Shown: positions 1 through 10,985 of the stretch, piece after piece | How positions within the stretch are numbered: position 1 is the stretch's first letter | Layout of the letters: the number at the start of each line of letters is the position of its first letter | From: Neobacillus cucumis | Lineage (GTDB): Bacteria; Bacillota; Bacilli; Bacillales; Cytobacillaceae | Assembly: GCF_016908975.1 (NCBI RefSeq) | Contig: NZ_JAFBEX010000003.1 | Location: forward strand, 248,001-312,000 | Length of the DNA: 64,000 bases | Direction: 5' to 3' | Notes under the pieces: generated by a model | Seen by the model: only the letters and a program-made list of their open reading frames with translations | Told to the model about the DNA's origin: nothing | The model's database searches: none | Program-made: the position numbers and the translations under genes

Positions 1-6
1 ACTCAT
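1..6 (-). CDS. dnaJ: Probable start of dnaJ (cut by window edge)
   Basis: Only the first two codons, ATG AGT (Met-Ser), are inside the window. A good ribosome site, GGGAGTGG, lies 5 bases upstream on the minus strand. In Bacillaceae dnaJ follows dnaK in the same direction and its product starts Met-Ser-Lys-Arg, so this is the expected place. The call rests on position and ribosome site, not on protein sequence. Confidence 0.5.
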
Positions 7-69
7 GATTACCACTCCCGAATCTGTCACATAAAGATTATTCTAACACCAATTAGAAGGGTATTGCAA

Positions 70-113
70 TAAAAAAGCCAAAGCCTGTAACTTTGACTTT
101 GACTTTTTTGTAA
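70..113 (-). terminator. Hairpin with T-run between dnaK and dnaJ
   Basis: The arms AAAAAAGTCAAAG and CTTTGGCTTTTTT (minus strand) form an A/T-rich hairpin ending in a T-run. It could partly end transcription after dnaK and lower dnaJ output. The flanking T-runs would let it work in either direction. Confidence 0.45.
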
Positions 114-131
114 GAATAAAAAACTTTTATA

Positions 132-264
132 ACTGTCCAGCGGCTAGTGGCCTTCGCTCTTCTCCCAATGATAAGTCAACATCGGTCACTATCGTTCACC
201 GTGTTTCCTTTATCTCAGTCGAGGAACTCCAGCACATACACCGCTAAACGGGCGCTTCCGCTTT
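132..264. repeat. Repeat family A, divergent copy (A1)
   Basis: It starts with the family A end CTGTCCAGC and finishes with the opposite end GCGCTTCCGCTTTT, directly against the dnaK stop codon. The interior differs from other copies, so only the ends support membership. Confidence 0.5.
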
Positions 265-265
265 T

Positions 266-2104
<1,839 letters not shown>

Positions 2105-2121
2105 CTATTAAATATGTAGAA

Positions 2122-2718
2122 TTATTGATTTACTTTTACCATTGAAGGTCGAATCACACGATCTTTTAATAGATAACCTTTTTGAAATTCATCAGTCACA
2201 ATATTTGAACCGAAATTCGCATCTTCCCCTTGCATAACTGCCTGGTGCAAGTGCGGGTCAAACTCTTTGCCAACAGCCTCGATTGGTTCAACACCTTCTT
2301 TTTTTAGTGCCTCTACCATACTGCGGTATACCATATCCATTCCCTGCAGCAGAGTTTTAGTCTGTTCATTGTCAGCTTCCATTTTCATGGCTCTTTCGAA
2401 GTTGTCTAACGCCGGCAGTAAATCAGTGATCAATTTTTGAGCTCTATATTTTTCGCCGGCCTCTTGGTCCAATCTCGTACGGCGGCGGAAGTTATCAAAG
2501 TCTGCTTGAAGTCTTAGGTATCGATTATCTGCTTCCTCTAATTTCGCGTTAAGCTGCTGTATTTCTTGCAAATATTCGTCAACAGGATTTACTGCTGTCT
2601 CTTCAGTTGATTCCTCTTTACCAACAACAGTTTCACCTGTATTTTCTTCAGTAAGTTCAACTTCGTTATTTTCTATTTCGAGTTCTTCATTAATCGTATT
2701 GTTTTGTTCATTCGTCAA
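2122..2718 (-). CDS. grpE: Nucleotide exchange factor GrpE
   Basis: Cochaperone that releases ADP from DnaK. The acidic, low-complexity N-terminus is followed by a long coiled-coil dimerisation helix (about residues 40-95) and a C-terminal beta domain ending [10 protein letters not shown], typical of Bacillus GrpE. I chose the TTG at 2718 because GGGAGGTGAG lies about 7 bases before it. The ATG at 2772 has no comparable site and would add 18 residues not seen in the family. It sits 29 bases upstream of dnaK in the heat-shock operon. Confidence 0.96.
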   Translation of the reverse strand: MTNEQNNTINEELEIENNEVELTEENTGETVVGKEESTEETAVNPVDEYLQEIQQLNAKLEEADNRYLRLQADFDNFRRRTRLDQEAGEKYRAQKLITDLLPALDNFERAMKMEADNEQTKTLLQGMDMVYRSMVEALKKEGVEPIEAVGKEFDPHLHQAVMQGEDANFGSNIVTDEFQKGYLLKDRVIRPSMVKVNQ

Positions 2719-2779
2719 CTTACTCACCTCCCTTAAAGGATTCAATGTATTAATCATTACTGATAGTCTCACAAGGAAA

Positions 2780-2928
2780 AAGGGTGAGATTAGAAAAGCG
2801 GAAGCGCCTTGAACAGGGGCGCAAGGCTACAGACAAGCCGGCTAGAAGGCTGTTTTTTGCCTTCTTGACGGATTGGCTTAGACCTAAGAGCCCCTAGGCG
2901 CTGAAGCTGGACAATCCTTTTCACCCTT
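2780..2928. repeat. Repeat family A copy (A2) inside a hairpin between hrcA and grpE
   Basis: A 121-base family A element (2794-2914) runs from AAAAGCGGAAGCGCCTT to GGCGCTGAAGCTGGACAA, with an internal stem of the AAGGC...GCCTT kind. Just outside it are inverted arms AAGGGTGA (2780-2787) and TCACCCTT (2921-2928). On the minus strand the distal arm is followed by a T-run, so the element seems to sit in the loop of an older terminator-like hairpin. Confidence 0.7.
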
Positions 2929-2945
2929 ACTCAATATTACCAGCA

Positions 2946-3980
2946 CTATTTACTTTGATACAATTTTGTTAAAACAGCGGTCAAATCCGTGCTTAAAAAT
3001 TGCAGCAGGCTGATCACACGCGAGTATTCCATTCTCGTTGGTCCTAGTATGGCAATTGTTCCTAGCTTTTCAAGGCCCACCGAATAGGAAGCCGTTATCA
3101 AACTGCAATTATCCATTGCACTTATATTGTTTTCCCTGCCAATTTTCACATGAATACCGGCTGACTCATTGCGGATTAAGTTGTAAATCCATTCTTCTTG
3201 ATCAATCATGGTCAACAGACTGCGTATCTTTGAAATATCATGAAACTCTGGCTGGCTTAACATATTGGTTTTTCCACCAAAAAACAGCTTTTCTGTTACT
3301 GGCGCTTTAAATGAATCAGCAATCATCTGCAGCATTAGATCATTGTTATGAATATGCTGCCGTAACAGCATGGCCACTTCCTTATAAATCTTATCATTTA
3401 AATCTTCAAGAGGTACTCCGGATAACCGCTCATTCAGGATATTCACCGTTTTTTCAATATCACTAGCATCAACCATCTCAGGCAACGAAAACGTTCTGTT
3501 CTCCACATGCCCTGTGTCCGTCACAAAAATAGCAACCGCTGTTTCCTTGTTTAAGGGAATGATTTGAATTTTCTTTAACTTATTCACACTAACAGCAGGC
3601 CCTAATACTATAGATGTGTAATTGGTAAGCTCTGATAAGATTTTGGCGGATTTTTGAATAATTGCTTCAAACTCAAATATTCTTTCTGCAAAAATCGATT
3701 GTATAATCGAAATTTCCTTTTGATTTAAGGTTTGAGGCGAGATTAAATGATCCACATAATACCGGTATCCTTTTTCAGAAGGCACACGACCTGAGGAGGT
3801 ATGTGTCTTTTCGATATACCCCAACTCTTCAAGGTCGGCCATTTCATTTCGAATGGTAGCGGAACTAAAGGAAATTTCCTCTTTTTTCGACAAACTTCTT
3901 GAGCCGACTGGTTGGGCAGATCGAATAAAGTCATCAACGATAACCTGTAGAATTAACAATTGACGATCTGTTAGCAACAT
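2946..3980 (-). CDS. hrcA: Heat-inducible transcription repressor HrcA
   Basis: Represses class I heat-shock genes by binding CIRCE and needs GroEL chaperone for activity. The N-terminal winged-helix domain (about residues 1-75, with [20 protein letters not shown]) is followed by a GAF-like domain. Its 344 residues match the family. GAGGTGATGA sits directly before the ATG. A perfect CIRCE element lies 13 bases upstream, so the gene should be autoregulated. It is first in hrcA-grpE-dnaK, separated from grpE by a repeat A copy. Confidence 0.98.
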   Translation of the reverse strand: MLLTDRQLLILQVIVDDFIRSAQPVGSRSLSKKEEISFSSATIRNEMADLEELGYIEKTHTSSGRVPSEKGYRYYVDHLISPQTLNQKEISIIQSIFAERIFEFEAIIQKSAKILSELTNYTSIVLGPAVSVNKLKKIQIIPLNKETAVAIFVTDTGHVENRTFSLPEMVDASDIEKTVNILNERLSGVPLEDLNDKIYKEVAMLLRQHIHNNDLMLQMIADSFKAPVTEKLFFGGKTNMLSQPEFHDISKIRSLLTMIDQEEWIYNLIRNESAGIHVKIGRENNISAMDNCSLITASYSVGLEKLGTIAILGPTRMEYSRVISLLQFLSTDLTAVLTKLYQSK

Positions 3981-3992
3981 TCATCACCTCTG

Positions 3993-4019
3993 TTAGCACT
4001 CCTCATCAACGAGTGCTAA
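3993..4019 (-). promoter_or_regulatory. CIRCE operator for HrcA
   Basis: Perfect CIRCE: TTAGCACTC, nine bases, GAGTGCTAA. It sits between the predicted -10 box and the hrcA start, as in the B. subtilis dnaK operon. Confidence 0.98.
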
Positions 4020-4031
4020 TTATATTAATAA

Positions 4032-4059
4032 ATTATCAAAAAAAGTGGGAAGATGTCAA
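4032..4059 (-). promoter_or_regulatory. SigA-type promoter of hrcA operon
   Basis: The minus strand reads TTGACA (4059-4054), 16 bases, GATAAT (4037-4032). CIRCE overlaps the expected transcription start, so HrcA would block initiation. Confidence 0.8.
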
Positions 4060-4061
4060 TC

Positions 4062-4084
4062 AAAAAGCAAATCGGTTTGCTTTA
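4062..4084 (-). terminator. Terminator of hemW
   Basis: The short perfect hairpin AAAGCAAA-CCGA-TTTGCTTT overlaps the hemW stop codon on the minus strand and is followed by a few Ts. It separates hemW from the hrcA promoter. Confidence 0.6.
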
Positions 4085-5221
4085 AATTACCCCCAAAAAG
4101 GCCTGAAATACTTCGTTCCCTAACAAACGACCTTTTTTAGTTAAATATATAGTGTCATTGTTTACTTCTATCCATTTTTTATTGGTTAAATCATCTAATT
4201 CGGACGCAAATATTTCCATTGGGTTTGTACCGAATTTTTCAGTAAAGTGCGGAATGGAGATTCCTTTCGTTTTTCGGAGCCCAAGAAACATTTCTTCTTC
4301 CATTTGCTCCTCTTTTGAAACAGGGTGATCTTCAAGAATAGGTAAAACATGTTGATTTAGCTGTTCCATATATCTTTTTAATGGTCCTATATTAGACCGT
4401 CTCCGTCCATTTACATAACTATGAGCACCCGCTCCAAATCCGTAGTAATACTCATTATTCCAATAAGTTAAATTATGCTTACTTTCAAACCCTGCTTTTG
4501 AAAAATTACTAATTTCATATTGATTAAATCCGTGTTTTTCCATTTCTTCCATTAATATTTCATACATATTCGCCTCCACATCTTCCCCAGGGGTAGGAAG
4601 CTTGCCTTTTTTTAATAAATTATAAAAGACGGTTTTGGGTTCAATGATTAGCGAATAGGCGGAATAGTGAGGAATATCAAGTGAAAAGGCCTCTGTTAAT
4701 GAGTCTTTAAAATCCCGGACAGTTTGCGTGGGTAAACTGAAAATCAGATCAATACTGATATTTTCAAATCCAATCCTTTTGGCATTTTCAACTGACTGAT
4801 AAACATCCTTTGCCTTATGGACACGTCCAATTTTTTTTAACAGCTCTTCATTAAAGGTCTGTACCCCCAAACTGATACGATTTACACCAGCATCCTTTAA
4901 TATTTGTAATTTTTCCTTTGATAAGTCTCCCGGATTGGCTTCGAACGTATATTCAAGAGTATCGCTTTTAGGTAAATTTTTATTAATACTTTCACAAAAT
5001 TGGTAGAGCTGTTGTTCATTTAAAGAAGTAGGTGTACCGCCTCCTACAAAAATGGAATCAAGGGACCGCGTTGGGAACTCGCTAAGGGTCAATTCCATTT
5101 CTCGGCCAATCGCCTCAATATATTCATTAACAGGCTGACCCTTTAAATACACTTTATTAAAATCACAATAGTGGCAAATATGCTCACAAAAGGGAATATG
5201 GAGGTATGCCGCTTTAATCAT
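4082..5221 (-). CDS. hemW: Radical SAM protein HemW (heme chaperone, HemN-like)
   Basis: Member of the HemN/HemW radical SAM family. HemW proteins bind and deliver heme and lack coproporphyrinogen oxidase activity. The 4Fe-4S motif CxxxCxxC is at C12, C16 and C19, near the N-terminus as in HemW, without the extended N-terminus of true HemN. A GGGTPT motif and a C-terminal HemN wing domain follow. At 379 residues the length is normal. The ATG follows GAGGATG. The gene after lepA here is hemW (yqeR) in B. subtilis too. Confidence 0.92.
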   Translation of the reverse strand: MIKAAYLHIPFCEHICHYCDFNKVYLKGQPVNEYIEAIGREMELTLSEFPTRSLDSIFVGGGTPTSLNEQQLYQFCESINKNLPKSDTLEYTFEANPGDLSKEKLQILKDAGVNRISLGVQTFNEELLKKIGRVHKAKDVYQSVENAKRIGFENISIDLIFSLPTQTVRDFKDSLTEAFSLDIPHYSAYSLIIEPKTVFYNLLKKGKLPTPGEDVEANMYEILMEEMEKHGFNQYEISNFSKAGFESKHNLTYWNNEYYYGFGAGAHSYVNGRRRSNIGPLKRYMEQLNQHVLPILEDHPVSKEEQMEEEMFLGLRKTKGISIPHFTEKFGTNPMEIFASELDDLTNKKWIEVNNDTIYLTKKGRLLGNEVFQAFLGVI

Positions 5222-5248
5222 TTTTCATCCTCTGCTCTTTCTAACAAA

Positions 5249-5291
5249 AAGAGGCTAGAATCACCTGTTTTAAGGCAATCCCTAACCTCTT
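5249..5291 (-). terminator. Terminator-like hairpin between lepA and hemW
   Basis: The arms AAGAGGTTAG and CTAGCCTCTT on the minus strand (one G-U pair) are followed by TTTTT. The loop of about 23 bases makes this moderate rather than strong. Confidence 0.5.
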
Positions 5292-5298
5292 ATCTTGT

Positions 5299-7134
5299 TT
5301 ATTTTTTCGTATTGTTATCGTCCATTTTCAATACGGCCATAAACGCTTCTTGTGGTACTTCAACGGACCCTACTTGTTTCATCCGTTTCTTACCTTCTTT
5401 TTGTTTCTCTAACAATTTACGTTTACGCGAGATATCGCCGCCGTAACATTTAGCTAATACGTTTTTACGCATCGCTTTAATAGTAGAACGAGCCACAATT
5501 TTTTGACCAATTGCCGCTTGTATAGGTACTTCAAACTGTTGTCTTGGGATCAGTTCTTTCAGTTTCTCTACAATGATTTTGCCTCGGTCATAGGCAAAGT
5601 CTTTATGGACAATAAAACTTAAGGCATCAACTTTTTCGGAATTTAGTAATATATCCATTTTAACCAGGCTTGAAGGTTGATAACCAATCAACTCATAATC
5701 AAAAGAAGCATAGCCTCTTGTACTAGATTTCAACTGGTCAAAGAAATCATAGACAATTTCGGCTAATGGAATTTGATAAACAATGCTAACCCGATTTTCA
5801 CCTTGATATTGCATATCAATAAAGATTCCCCGCTTTAATTGGCAAAGCTCCATTATAGCCCCAACATAATCATTTGGAGCCATCATCGTGGCTTTAACAT
5901 ATGGCTCTTCCACACGATCAATTTTTTGCGGATCTGGCATATCGGATGGGTTGTCAACATTTAGTTGAGAACCATCTGTTAAATGGACATGATAGATAAC
6001 ACTTGGTGCTGTTGTAATCAAATCAATTTTAAATTCACGCTCAATACGTTCTTGAATGATTTCCATATGAAGTAGTCCAAGGAAGCCGCAACGGAAACCA
6101 AAACCGAGTGCTTGGGATGTTTCCGGCTCAAATTGAAGCGCAGAATCATTCAATTGCAGTTTTTCCAAAGCTTCACGGAGATCGTTAAATCTAGCGGTAT
6201 CTATTGGGTAAAGCCCACAGTATACCATCGGATTTAATTTACGATAACCTGGAAGAGGTTCTGTCGCACCTTTTTTGGCGCTGGTAATCGTATCACCGAC
6301 ACGGGTGTCCCCTACATTCTTAATGGAGGCTGTCAGGAAGCCAACATCCCCTACAGACAGCTCATCACGCATAACGGCTTTAGGTGTAAATACACCAACT
6401 TCGTTTACTTCAAACTCTGCTCCTGTAGCCATCATCTTAATCTTGTCACCGACTTTAACAGTCCCTTCGACAACACGGATATAGGCAACAACACCGCGAT
6501 AAGCATCATATAAAGAGTCAAAAATCAATGCTTTTAGGGGAGCTTCCGGATCACCTGCTGGAGCAGGAATTTTTTCCACAACTTGTTCGAGAATTTCTTC
6601 AATTCCAATGCCTGCTTTTGCTGATGCAAGAACGGCTTCAGAGGCATCTAAACCGATCACTTCTTCAATTTCACTTCGGACTCTTTCAGGTTCTGCACTT
6701 GGCAGGTCAATTTTATTGATGACAGGTAAAATTTCAAGGTCGTTATCTAGGGCTAAGTATACGTTTGCTAGTGTTTGTGCTTCAATTCCCTGGGCAGCGT
6801 CCACGACTAAAACAGCCCCTTCACATGCTGCAAGACTTCTTGAAACTTCATACGTAAAATCGACATGTCCTGGTGTATCTATTAAATGGAAAGTATATTC
6901 TTCGCCATCTTTTGCTTTGTATTTTAATTGGACAGCATTTAACTTAATCGTAATCCCGCGTTCTCTTTCTAAATCCATTGAATCCAACAGCTGATCTTTC
7001 ATTTCACGGGATGATAAGGCATTCGTTTTTTCCAAAATCCGGTCAGCTAATGTTGATTTCCCATGGTCTATATGGGCAATAATGCTAAAATTTCTAATTT
7101 TTGATTGTCGTTTGAGTTTTTCTTCTCTGTTCAT
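5299..7134 (-). CDS. lepA: Elongation factor 4 (LepA), ribosome-associated GTPase
   Basis: Translational GTPase that back-translocates or rescues stalled ribosomes and affects 30S assembly. The G1 motif AHIDHGKST is at residues 20-28, with G3 DTPGH and G4 NKID. The LepA-specific C-terminal domain is present, including [18 protein letters not shown] near the end. The length is 611 residues, typical. Ribosome site TAGGAGTGG precedes the ATG. A clear promoter (7178-7206) drives lepA, and a terminator-like hairpin separates it from hemW. Confidence 0.98.
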   Translation of the reverse strand: MNREEKLKRQSKIRNFSIIAHIDHGKSTLADRILEKTNALSSREMKDQLLDSMDLERERGITIKLNAVQLKYKAKDGEEYTFHLIDTPGHVDFTYEVSRSLAACEGAVLVVDAAQGIEAQTLANVYLALDNDLEILPVINKIDLPSAEPERVRSEIEEVIGLDASEAVLASAKAGIGIEEILEQVVEKIPAPAGDPEAPLKALIFDSLYDAYRGVVAYIRVVEGTVKVGDKIKMMATGAEFEVNEVGVFTPKAVMRDELSVGDVGFLTASIKNVGDTRVGDTITSAKKGATEPLPGYRKLNPMVYCGLYPIDTARFNDLREALEKLQLNDSALQFEPETSQALGFGFRCGFLGLLHMEIIQERIEREFKIDLITTAPSVIYHVHLTDGSQLNVDNPSDMPDPQKIDRVEEPYVKATMMAPNDYVGAIMELCQLKRGIFIDMQYQGENRVSIVYQIPLAEIVYDFFDQLKSSTRGYASFDYELIGYQPSSLVKMDILLNSEKVDALSFIVHKDFAYDRGKIIVEKLKELIPRQQFEVPIQAAIGQKIVARSTIKAMRKNVLAKCYGGDISRKRKLLEKQKEGKKRMKQVGSVEVPQEAFMAVLKMDDNNTKK

Positions 7135-7177
7135 GGTCTTCCACTCCTACTATACTCGCACATGTACACTATTTTTG

Positions 7178-7206
7178 ATTATATCAGTAGGCTAGACAAG
7201 ATTCAA
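7178..7206 (-). promoter_or_regulatory. SigA-type promoter of lepA
   Basis: TTGAAT, 17 bases, TATAAT on the minus strand, about 45 bases upstream of the lepA start. Confidence 0.7.
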
Positions 7207-7248
7207 TACAGAATGCCGTTCCATAAGTTTCTAACTACAACAATAATG

Positions 7249-7281
7249 AAAGACGGCACCCATCAATGCCGTCTTTCATTT
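7249..7281 (-). terminator. Strong hairpin terminator after the spoIIP-yqxA unit
   Basis: GAAAGACGGCA and TGCCGTCTTTC surround a short loop and are flanked by T/A runs on both strands. On the minus strand it ends transcripts from spoIIP-yqxA before the lepA promoter. Confidence 0.8.
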
Positions 7282-7283
7282 AT

Positions 7284-7500
7284 AATTTAGTATTGATTTC
7301 CGCTCCAGGCGCTCAGCAAACCCGCGGGCGTGCCGGGGAGCCTCCTCGGCGCTTAGAGATGAGTGGGGTCTCCCCTGCCCCGTACTCCCGCAGGACTTTG
7401 AAATTCTTCCTCGAGTCCGCCCACGCACGAAGAAAATACGATAGCATTTTCGAGGAGTCGAGCGCCTTCCGCTCCAATCAACATGGTTTTTAATAGACCC
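7284..7500. repeat. Repeat family B, long copy (B1)
   Basis: The copy begins near TTGATTTCCGCTCCAGGCGC and ends near GCGCCTTCCGCTCCAATCAA, with a GC-rich interior almost identical to the copy at 29.46-29.70 kb. The motif TTCCGCTCCA occurs once near each end as a direct repeat. It lies between yqxA and the terminator at 7249-7281. Confidence 0.85.
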
Positions 7501-7508
7501 TTCATTTA

Positions 7509-7835
7509 TTATTCTTCAATGAAATGAATTAGTTTTTCTGAAGCACTTGTGATTCCATTTGACAGGTTTTTTCCCATTGAGGAAAAAAAATTAAATGCGC
7601 TTAATTCTTCTAATTTTTTCTTCTTTGCTGCTATATCATGGCTAGAAATGTCTTTTCCTAGTATGGATGCCTTAACGGTATTATCTTTTTCATGAAAGCT
7701 AACAGCCGTTTCAAAGTTTGGGTCCTCATATCCTTTCATCTTTTGTATGCCACTGCTTGCCAATTGCATGCAAGTTAACACAGCGATTAACATGATGGCA
7801 GCTAGACATATGCTTTTTAACATAAACATTTTCAT
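7509..7835 (-). CDS. yqxA: YqxA family membrane-anchored protein (DUF3679)
   Basis: Small protein of unknown function. A hydrophobic N-terminal segment (about residues 5-25) is followed by a short, lysine-rich exported or periplasm-like domain. I chose the ATG at 7835 because TAGGAGC lies 7 bases upstream. An upstream GTG is inside that ribosome site. It directly follows spoIIP, matching the B. subtilis order gpr-spoIIP-yqxA-lepA, and this synteny is the main support for the name. Confidence 0.8.
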   Translation of the reverse strand: MKMFMLKSICLAAIMLIAVLTCMQLASSGIQKMKGYEDPNFETAVSFHEKDNTVKASILGKDISSHDIAAKKKKLEELSAFNFFSSMGKNLSNGITSASEKLIHFIEE

Positions 7836-7852
7836 AAAAATGCTCCTAATCA

Positions 7853-9058
7853 CTATTGTTGATCTGCAGGCTGCTTTGTATCCGTATTTACTTTCTCAGC
7901 TTGCCAGTAGAAATCACTAAACACATCTGCAAGGGCATCAGCGGAGCGGTTTAGTTCATCGAATGTATTATCAACGCCGCCAAACTCCATCAGAATCGCA
8001 TTTTCTGATAGATTCTGGTTATAAATACTATTTGATCCTGCGGCATTTTTGATAATAACCCCCCTGCTTAAACCCTTATATTTTTTCTGTAATCGGTCAT
8101 GAAGTTCTTTTGCCAGTTTAGCATTCTTTTCGTAGTTAGGATTTTTCCCACCGATAATAAAGGCAACCTTTGCATACGATTTTCCATTAATCGTGACAGT
8201 GGTTTTGTCTCTTCGTTGTGAATCACGATGTATATCAATAAAATAATGGTAGTCCCGATTGTTGGTCATGGCTGTTTGCACAACCGTTCTAGATTCATCA
8301 TAGGACTGCCAAAACTTCCAGCCCTTCTTATTTAATTCCGCTTGAATATCCGTTTTATCTATAAAACTGCCAATTCCTTTTTCTTCGAGGCTTTGTTCTA
8401 ATTCATCACCTATTTTGGTCACATTAATTTGCGAATGATAAGCTAAATCCGGGTCGGAGACTCCTTTTAGATATGGTAAATAGGATTCCCGATTATGAGA
8501 GAAGTAAACATAGACGACCTTTCTGCCTCCAGTCGTTTGATTAGGAGATGACGCAGAATTTTCATCTGTTGACTTGTCCAATCCTTCAAGATTTTGCAGG
8601 GCGGCTTCGCGTTGCTCCTCCATAATTTTAATTGGCGGCGCCGACTCAACCGGCATATTGGTATAATTTGTCCCTTCACCTGCTACAAGAATTTTCCCAT
8701 CAAATTGATAGAATCCCGGAAGTTCTCGGCCTAGAAGACTGCGTGGATCATTTAGATTAATATTACTAGAGAGTGTAAAAATCAAATTGGTCAGCTTTGG
8801 TGTTGCTTCCCAGTTATTCTCAATCATTAAGAAATGATGATTCTCCCAGCCGATTAATTGATAAAGTAATTTACCATTCACATTTGTAGCCGCTTGGTTT
8901 ACAGAGCTCGACATTAATTGATATTGCGGCTTTAAAGATGTTAAAAGCCCGCTTATAAAGAAAATGAACAGTATAAATAGGGAAAGGGCAGTACCTATTT
9001 TCAAGATGCTTGCCCCTTGGACAATTAAAAAGGCACCTGAATTTCTAGTGTTTTTCAT
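7853..9058 (-). CDS. spoIIP: Stage II sporulation protein P (SpoIIP), peptidoglycan amidase/endopeptidase
   Basis: Cell-wall hydrolase of the SpoIIDMP engulfment machine, which removes septal peptidoglycan so the mother cell membrane can move around the forespore. A single membrane span (about residues 18-40) anchors an extracytoplasmic amidase domain. Family zinc-ligand and catalytic positions are seen in FSHNRES (near residue 190), DIHRDS and LMEFGGVDNT. I chose the ATG at 9058 because GAGGTGG is 4-5 bases upstream. The length is 401 residues. It follows gpr, but repeat A3 lies between them. Confidence 0.96.
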   Translation of the reverse strand: MKNTRNSGAFLIVQGASILKIGTALSLFILFIFFISGLLTSLKPQYQLMSSSVNQAATNVNGKLLYQLIGWENHHFLMIENNWEATPKLTNLIFTLSSNINLNDPRSLLGRELPGFYQFDGKILVAGEGTNYTNMPVESAPPIKIMEEQREAALQNLEGLDKSTDENSASSPNQTTGGRKVVYVYFSHNRESYLPYLKGVSDPDLAYHSQINVTKIGDELEQSLEEKGIGSFIDKTDIQAELNKKGWKFWQSYDESRTVVQTAMTNNRDYHYFIDIHRDSQRRDKTTVTINGKSYAKVAFIIGGKNPNYEKNAKLAKELHDRLQKKYKGLSRGVIIKNAAGSNSIYNQNLSENAILMEFGGVDNTFDELNRSADALADVFSDFYWQAEKVNTDTKQPADQQ

Positions 9059-9205
9059 AGTTCCACCTCGCAAAACGATTCTAGTAAATTCTATGACTTT
9101 ACTAGAAATGGTAGAACTATGATTTCTATTTAAAAAAAGGTACCATTTTAAAAACTAGACCCCTTTTATTGTACAAAGACTAAGAAAGAAATTTCGACTT
9201 TGAGA

Positions 9206-9328
9206 ACTGTCCAGCTCCAGGCGCCATCGGCTCGAGGTCACAAGCCAATCCGTCCAAAAGGTTAAAGAACAACCTTTCGGCCGGCTCGTCTTGTGCTTGT
9301 CGCCGAAAGCTAAGCGCCCTGCGCTTTT
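9206..9328. repeat. Repeat family A copy (A3)
   Basis: The ends are CTGTCCAGCTCCAGGCGCC and AAGCGCCCTGCGCTTTT, with an internal stem AAAGGTT...AACCTTT. Its reverse complement matches the interrupted copy at 25.42-25.66 kb almost base for base, which defines the intact form. It fills the gpr-spoIIP gap. Confidence 0.85.
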
Positions 9329-9333
9329 ATTAA

Positions 9334-10452
9334 TTATCTTGTAGTAAAACCGGCATTTTCTTGGTCAATGGCTGAATGGAGCGAGGCATTTAGTCCATTC
9401 GCTATGAGATTTGCCATATCTTCGATAAATACATCAACTTCTTTCGGTGTAACCATTAAATTATGTCCAATTGGTGATAATACCTCATAGATAAGTTTTC
9501 TTTTTTCCTCGTCCGGTAAGGTGCCAATCATACCTAAAAAGGTTTTTCGATGTTTTTCTTCAGGCATATCTTCATCCGTTAATGTTCTTTTCTCACCAAA
9601 TGTCATTCCCGCTGGCGCCAAGGCTCTTGAAGGACGGTTCCCTTCCCTAAGCTCTTTTCCAAAGTGTTTTAGAATGAAGTCAATGGTATCACTTGTGATT
9701 GAAACAGCATCCACCACTGTGGGAACACCAATAGCTATGACTGGAATCCCAAGTGTCTCCTTACTTAATTCCTTGCGTTTATTGCCAACACCTGAACCAG
9801 GGTGAATTCCCGTATCAGAGATTTGGATTGTAGAATTAACTCTTTCAATTGAGCGAGACGCTAATGCATCGATGGCAATAACAAAATCTGGTTTTGACTT
9901 TTCAACCACACCAAAAATAATATCACTTGTTTCAATACCAGTCAGTCCCATAACACCGGGTGATATAGCGCTGACAGAGCGATAGCCTTCTTCAACATTC
10001 TCCGGCTGAAGCTGGAATAAGTGCCGAGTGACCAGTAGATTTTCACACACCATTGGTCCAAGTGCATCCGGGGTTACATTCCAATTCCCTAATCCGACTA
10101 CGAGACATGAATCGGTTTTTTTAATTCCAGAGCCTTCTAAGAAATGGGCAAACTCTCGGGCAAAAACTTCTTGGACTTTCTGTTGAATCTCCGTATTTTG
10201 CTGCCTGATTCCCTGAACCTCTAATGTTAAGTAGCGACCTGCCTTTTTTCCAAGCTGTTCTTCGCCCTGTTTGGTTACCTCAACTAGCGAGATCTTTATA
10301 TCATCTACATCTTTTTCTTTAATAATGACACCTTCAATTTTTGAAAGGTTCTCTTCTTCGCCGACAGACCTTCCAGCAAGCACCATTTCTCTGGCTTCAA
10401 TCGCCAAATCTGTTCGGACAGAATACTTGCTTAAATCAATAGACTCATTCAT
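9334..10452 (-). CDS. gpr: Germination protease GPR
   Basis: Aspartic-type endopeptidase (family A25) that degrades small acid-soluble spore proteins at germination. It is made as a zymogen in the forespore. The N-terminus has [15 protein letters not shown], the region where the family's propeptide is removed. The rest, 372 residues in all, matches GPR throughout ([27 protein letters not shown]). I chose the ATG at 10452 because TAGGAG lies 8 bases upstream, while the GTG at 10461 is too close. It is divergent from rpsT. I saw no convincing SigG promoter. Confidence 0.97.
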   Translation of the reverse strand: MNESIDLSKYSVRTDLAIEAREMVLAGRSVGEEENLSKIEGVIIKEKDVDDIKISLVEVTKQGEEQLGKKAGRYLTLEVQGIRQQNTEIQQKVQEVFAREFAHFLEGSGIKKTDSCLVVGLGNWNVTPDALGPMVCENLLVTRHLFQLQPENVEEGYRSVSAISPGVMGLTGIETSDIIFGVVEKSKPDFVIAIDALASRSIERVNSTIQISDTGIHPGSGVGNKRKELSKETLGIPVIAIGVPTVVDAVSITSDTIDFILKHFGKELREGNRPSRALAPAGMTFGEKRTLTDEDMPEEKHRKTFLGMIGTLPDEEKRKLIYEVLSPIGHNLMVTPKEVDVFIEDMANLIANGLNASLHSAIDQENAGFTTR

Positions 10453-10557
10453 GAAATTCACTCCTAATAGAGAATCCTAAAATAGAAACTATTTCCTATT
10501 TTTGCCCTGGAATGTGTAAAACATGCATTTTAAATTGTTCTTCTCATGAATTGTGTA

Positions 10558-10586
10558 TTGCAATCTAGGCTTCTGTTTGATAAAAT
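10558..10586 (+). promoter_or_regulatory. SigA-type promoter of rpsT
   Basis: TTGCAA, 17 bases, TAAAAT, about 80 bases upstream of the rpsT start, leaving a short leader. Confidence 0.7.
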
Positions 10587-10665
10587 ACTCTTTGTTCTCA
10601 ATTATTTTGGATGAATGTAAAGTCGAGTTCATATAAGTCTCGATTCTTTGTAGGAGGTGAATGGA

Positions 10666-10926
10666 ATGCCTAACATTAAATCTGCTATTAAGCGTGTTAA
10701 AACAACTGAAGCTCGTAATGCTCAAAATACAACTGCTAAATCTGCAATGCGTACGGCTGTTAAAAAAGTAGAAGCTGCTGTTACTCTTAACGATGCTGCT
10801 GCTGCGAAAGAAGCATTAGTTGCTGCTGCTAGTAAATTAGACAAAGCTGCTGCAAAAGGTCTTATCCACAAAAATGCTGCTGCTCGTAAAAAATCACGTC
10901 TAATGAAAAAAGCGAACGCTCTTTAA
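10666..10926 (+). CDS. rpsT: 30S ribosomal protein S20
   Basis: Primary 16S-rRNA-binding protein of the small subunit. Its 86 residues are highly basic and alanine-rich, mostly three helices, beginning [18 protein letters not shown] as in Bacillus S20. The ATG at 10666 has TAGGAGGTG about 6-7 bases upstream. An earlier in-frame GTG lies inside the ribosome site. It is a single-gene unit between its own promoter and a strong terminator, divergent from gpr. Confidence 0.98.
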   Translation: MPNIKSAIKRVKTTEARNAQNTTAKSAMRTAVKKVEAAVTLNDAAAAKEALVAAASKLDKAAAKGLIHKNAAARKKSRLMKKANAL

Positions 10927-10940
10927 TTATAAGCGTATAA

Positions 10941-10972
10941 AAAAACGATTCCCTACTAGGAATCGTTTTTTT
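10941..10972. terminator. Bidirectional terminator between rpsT and holA
   Basis: AAAAACGATTCC and GGAATCGTTTTT form a 12-base stem around a 6-base loop. T-runs on both strands serve the convergent rpsT and holA. Confidence 0.9.
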
Positions 10973-10985
10973 ATTATCTCTTTAA

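Noticed and set aside
6608..6994. Plus-strand ORF of 128 codons inside lepA
   Set aside because: It is antisense to a conserved GTPase domain; its length follows from codon bias of lepA.
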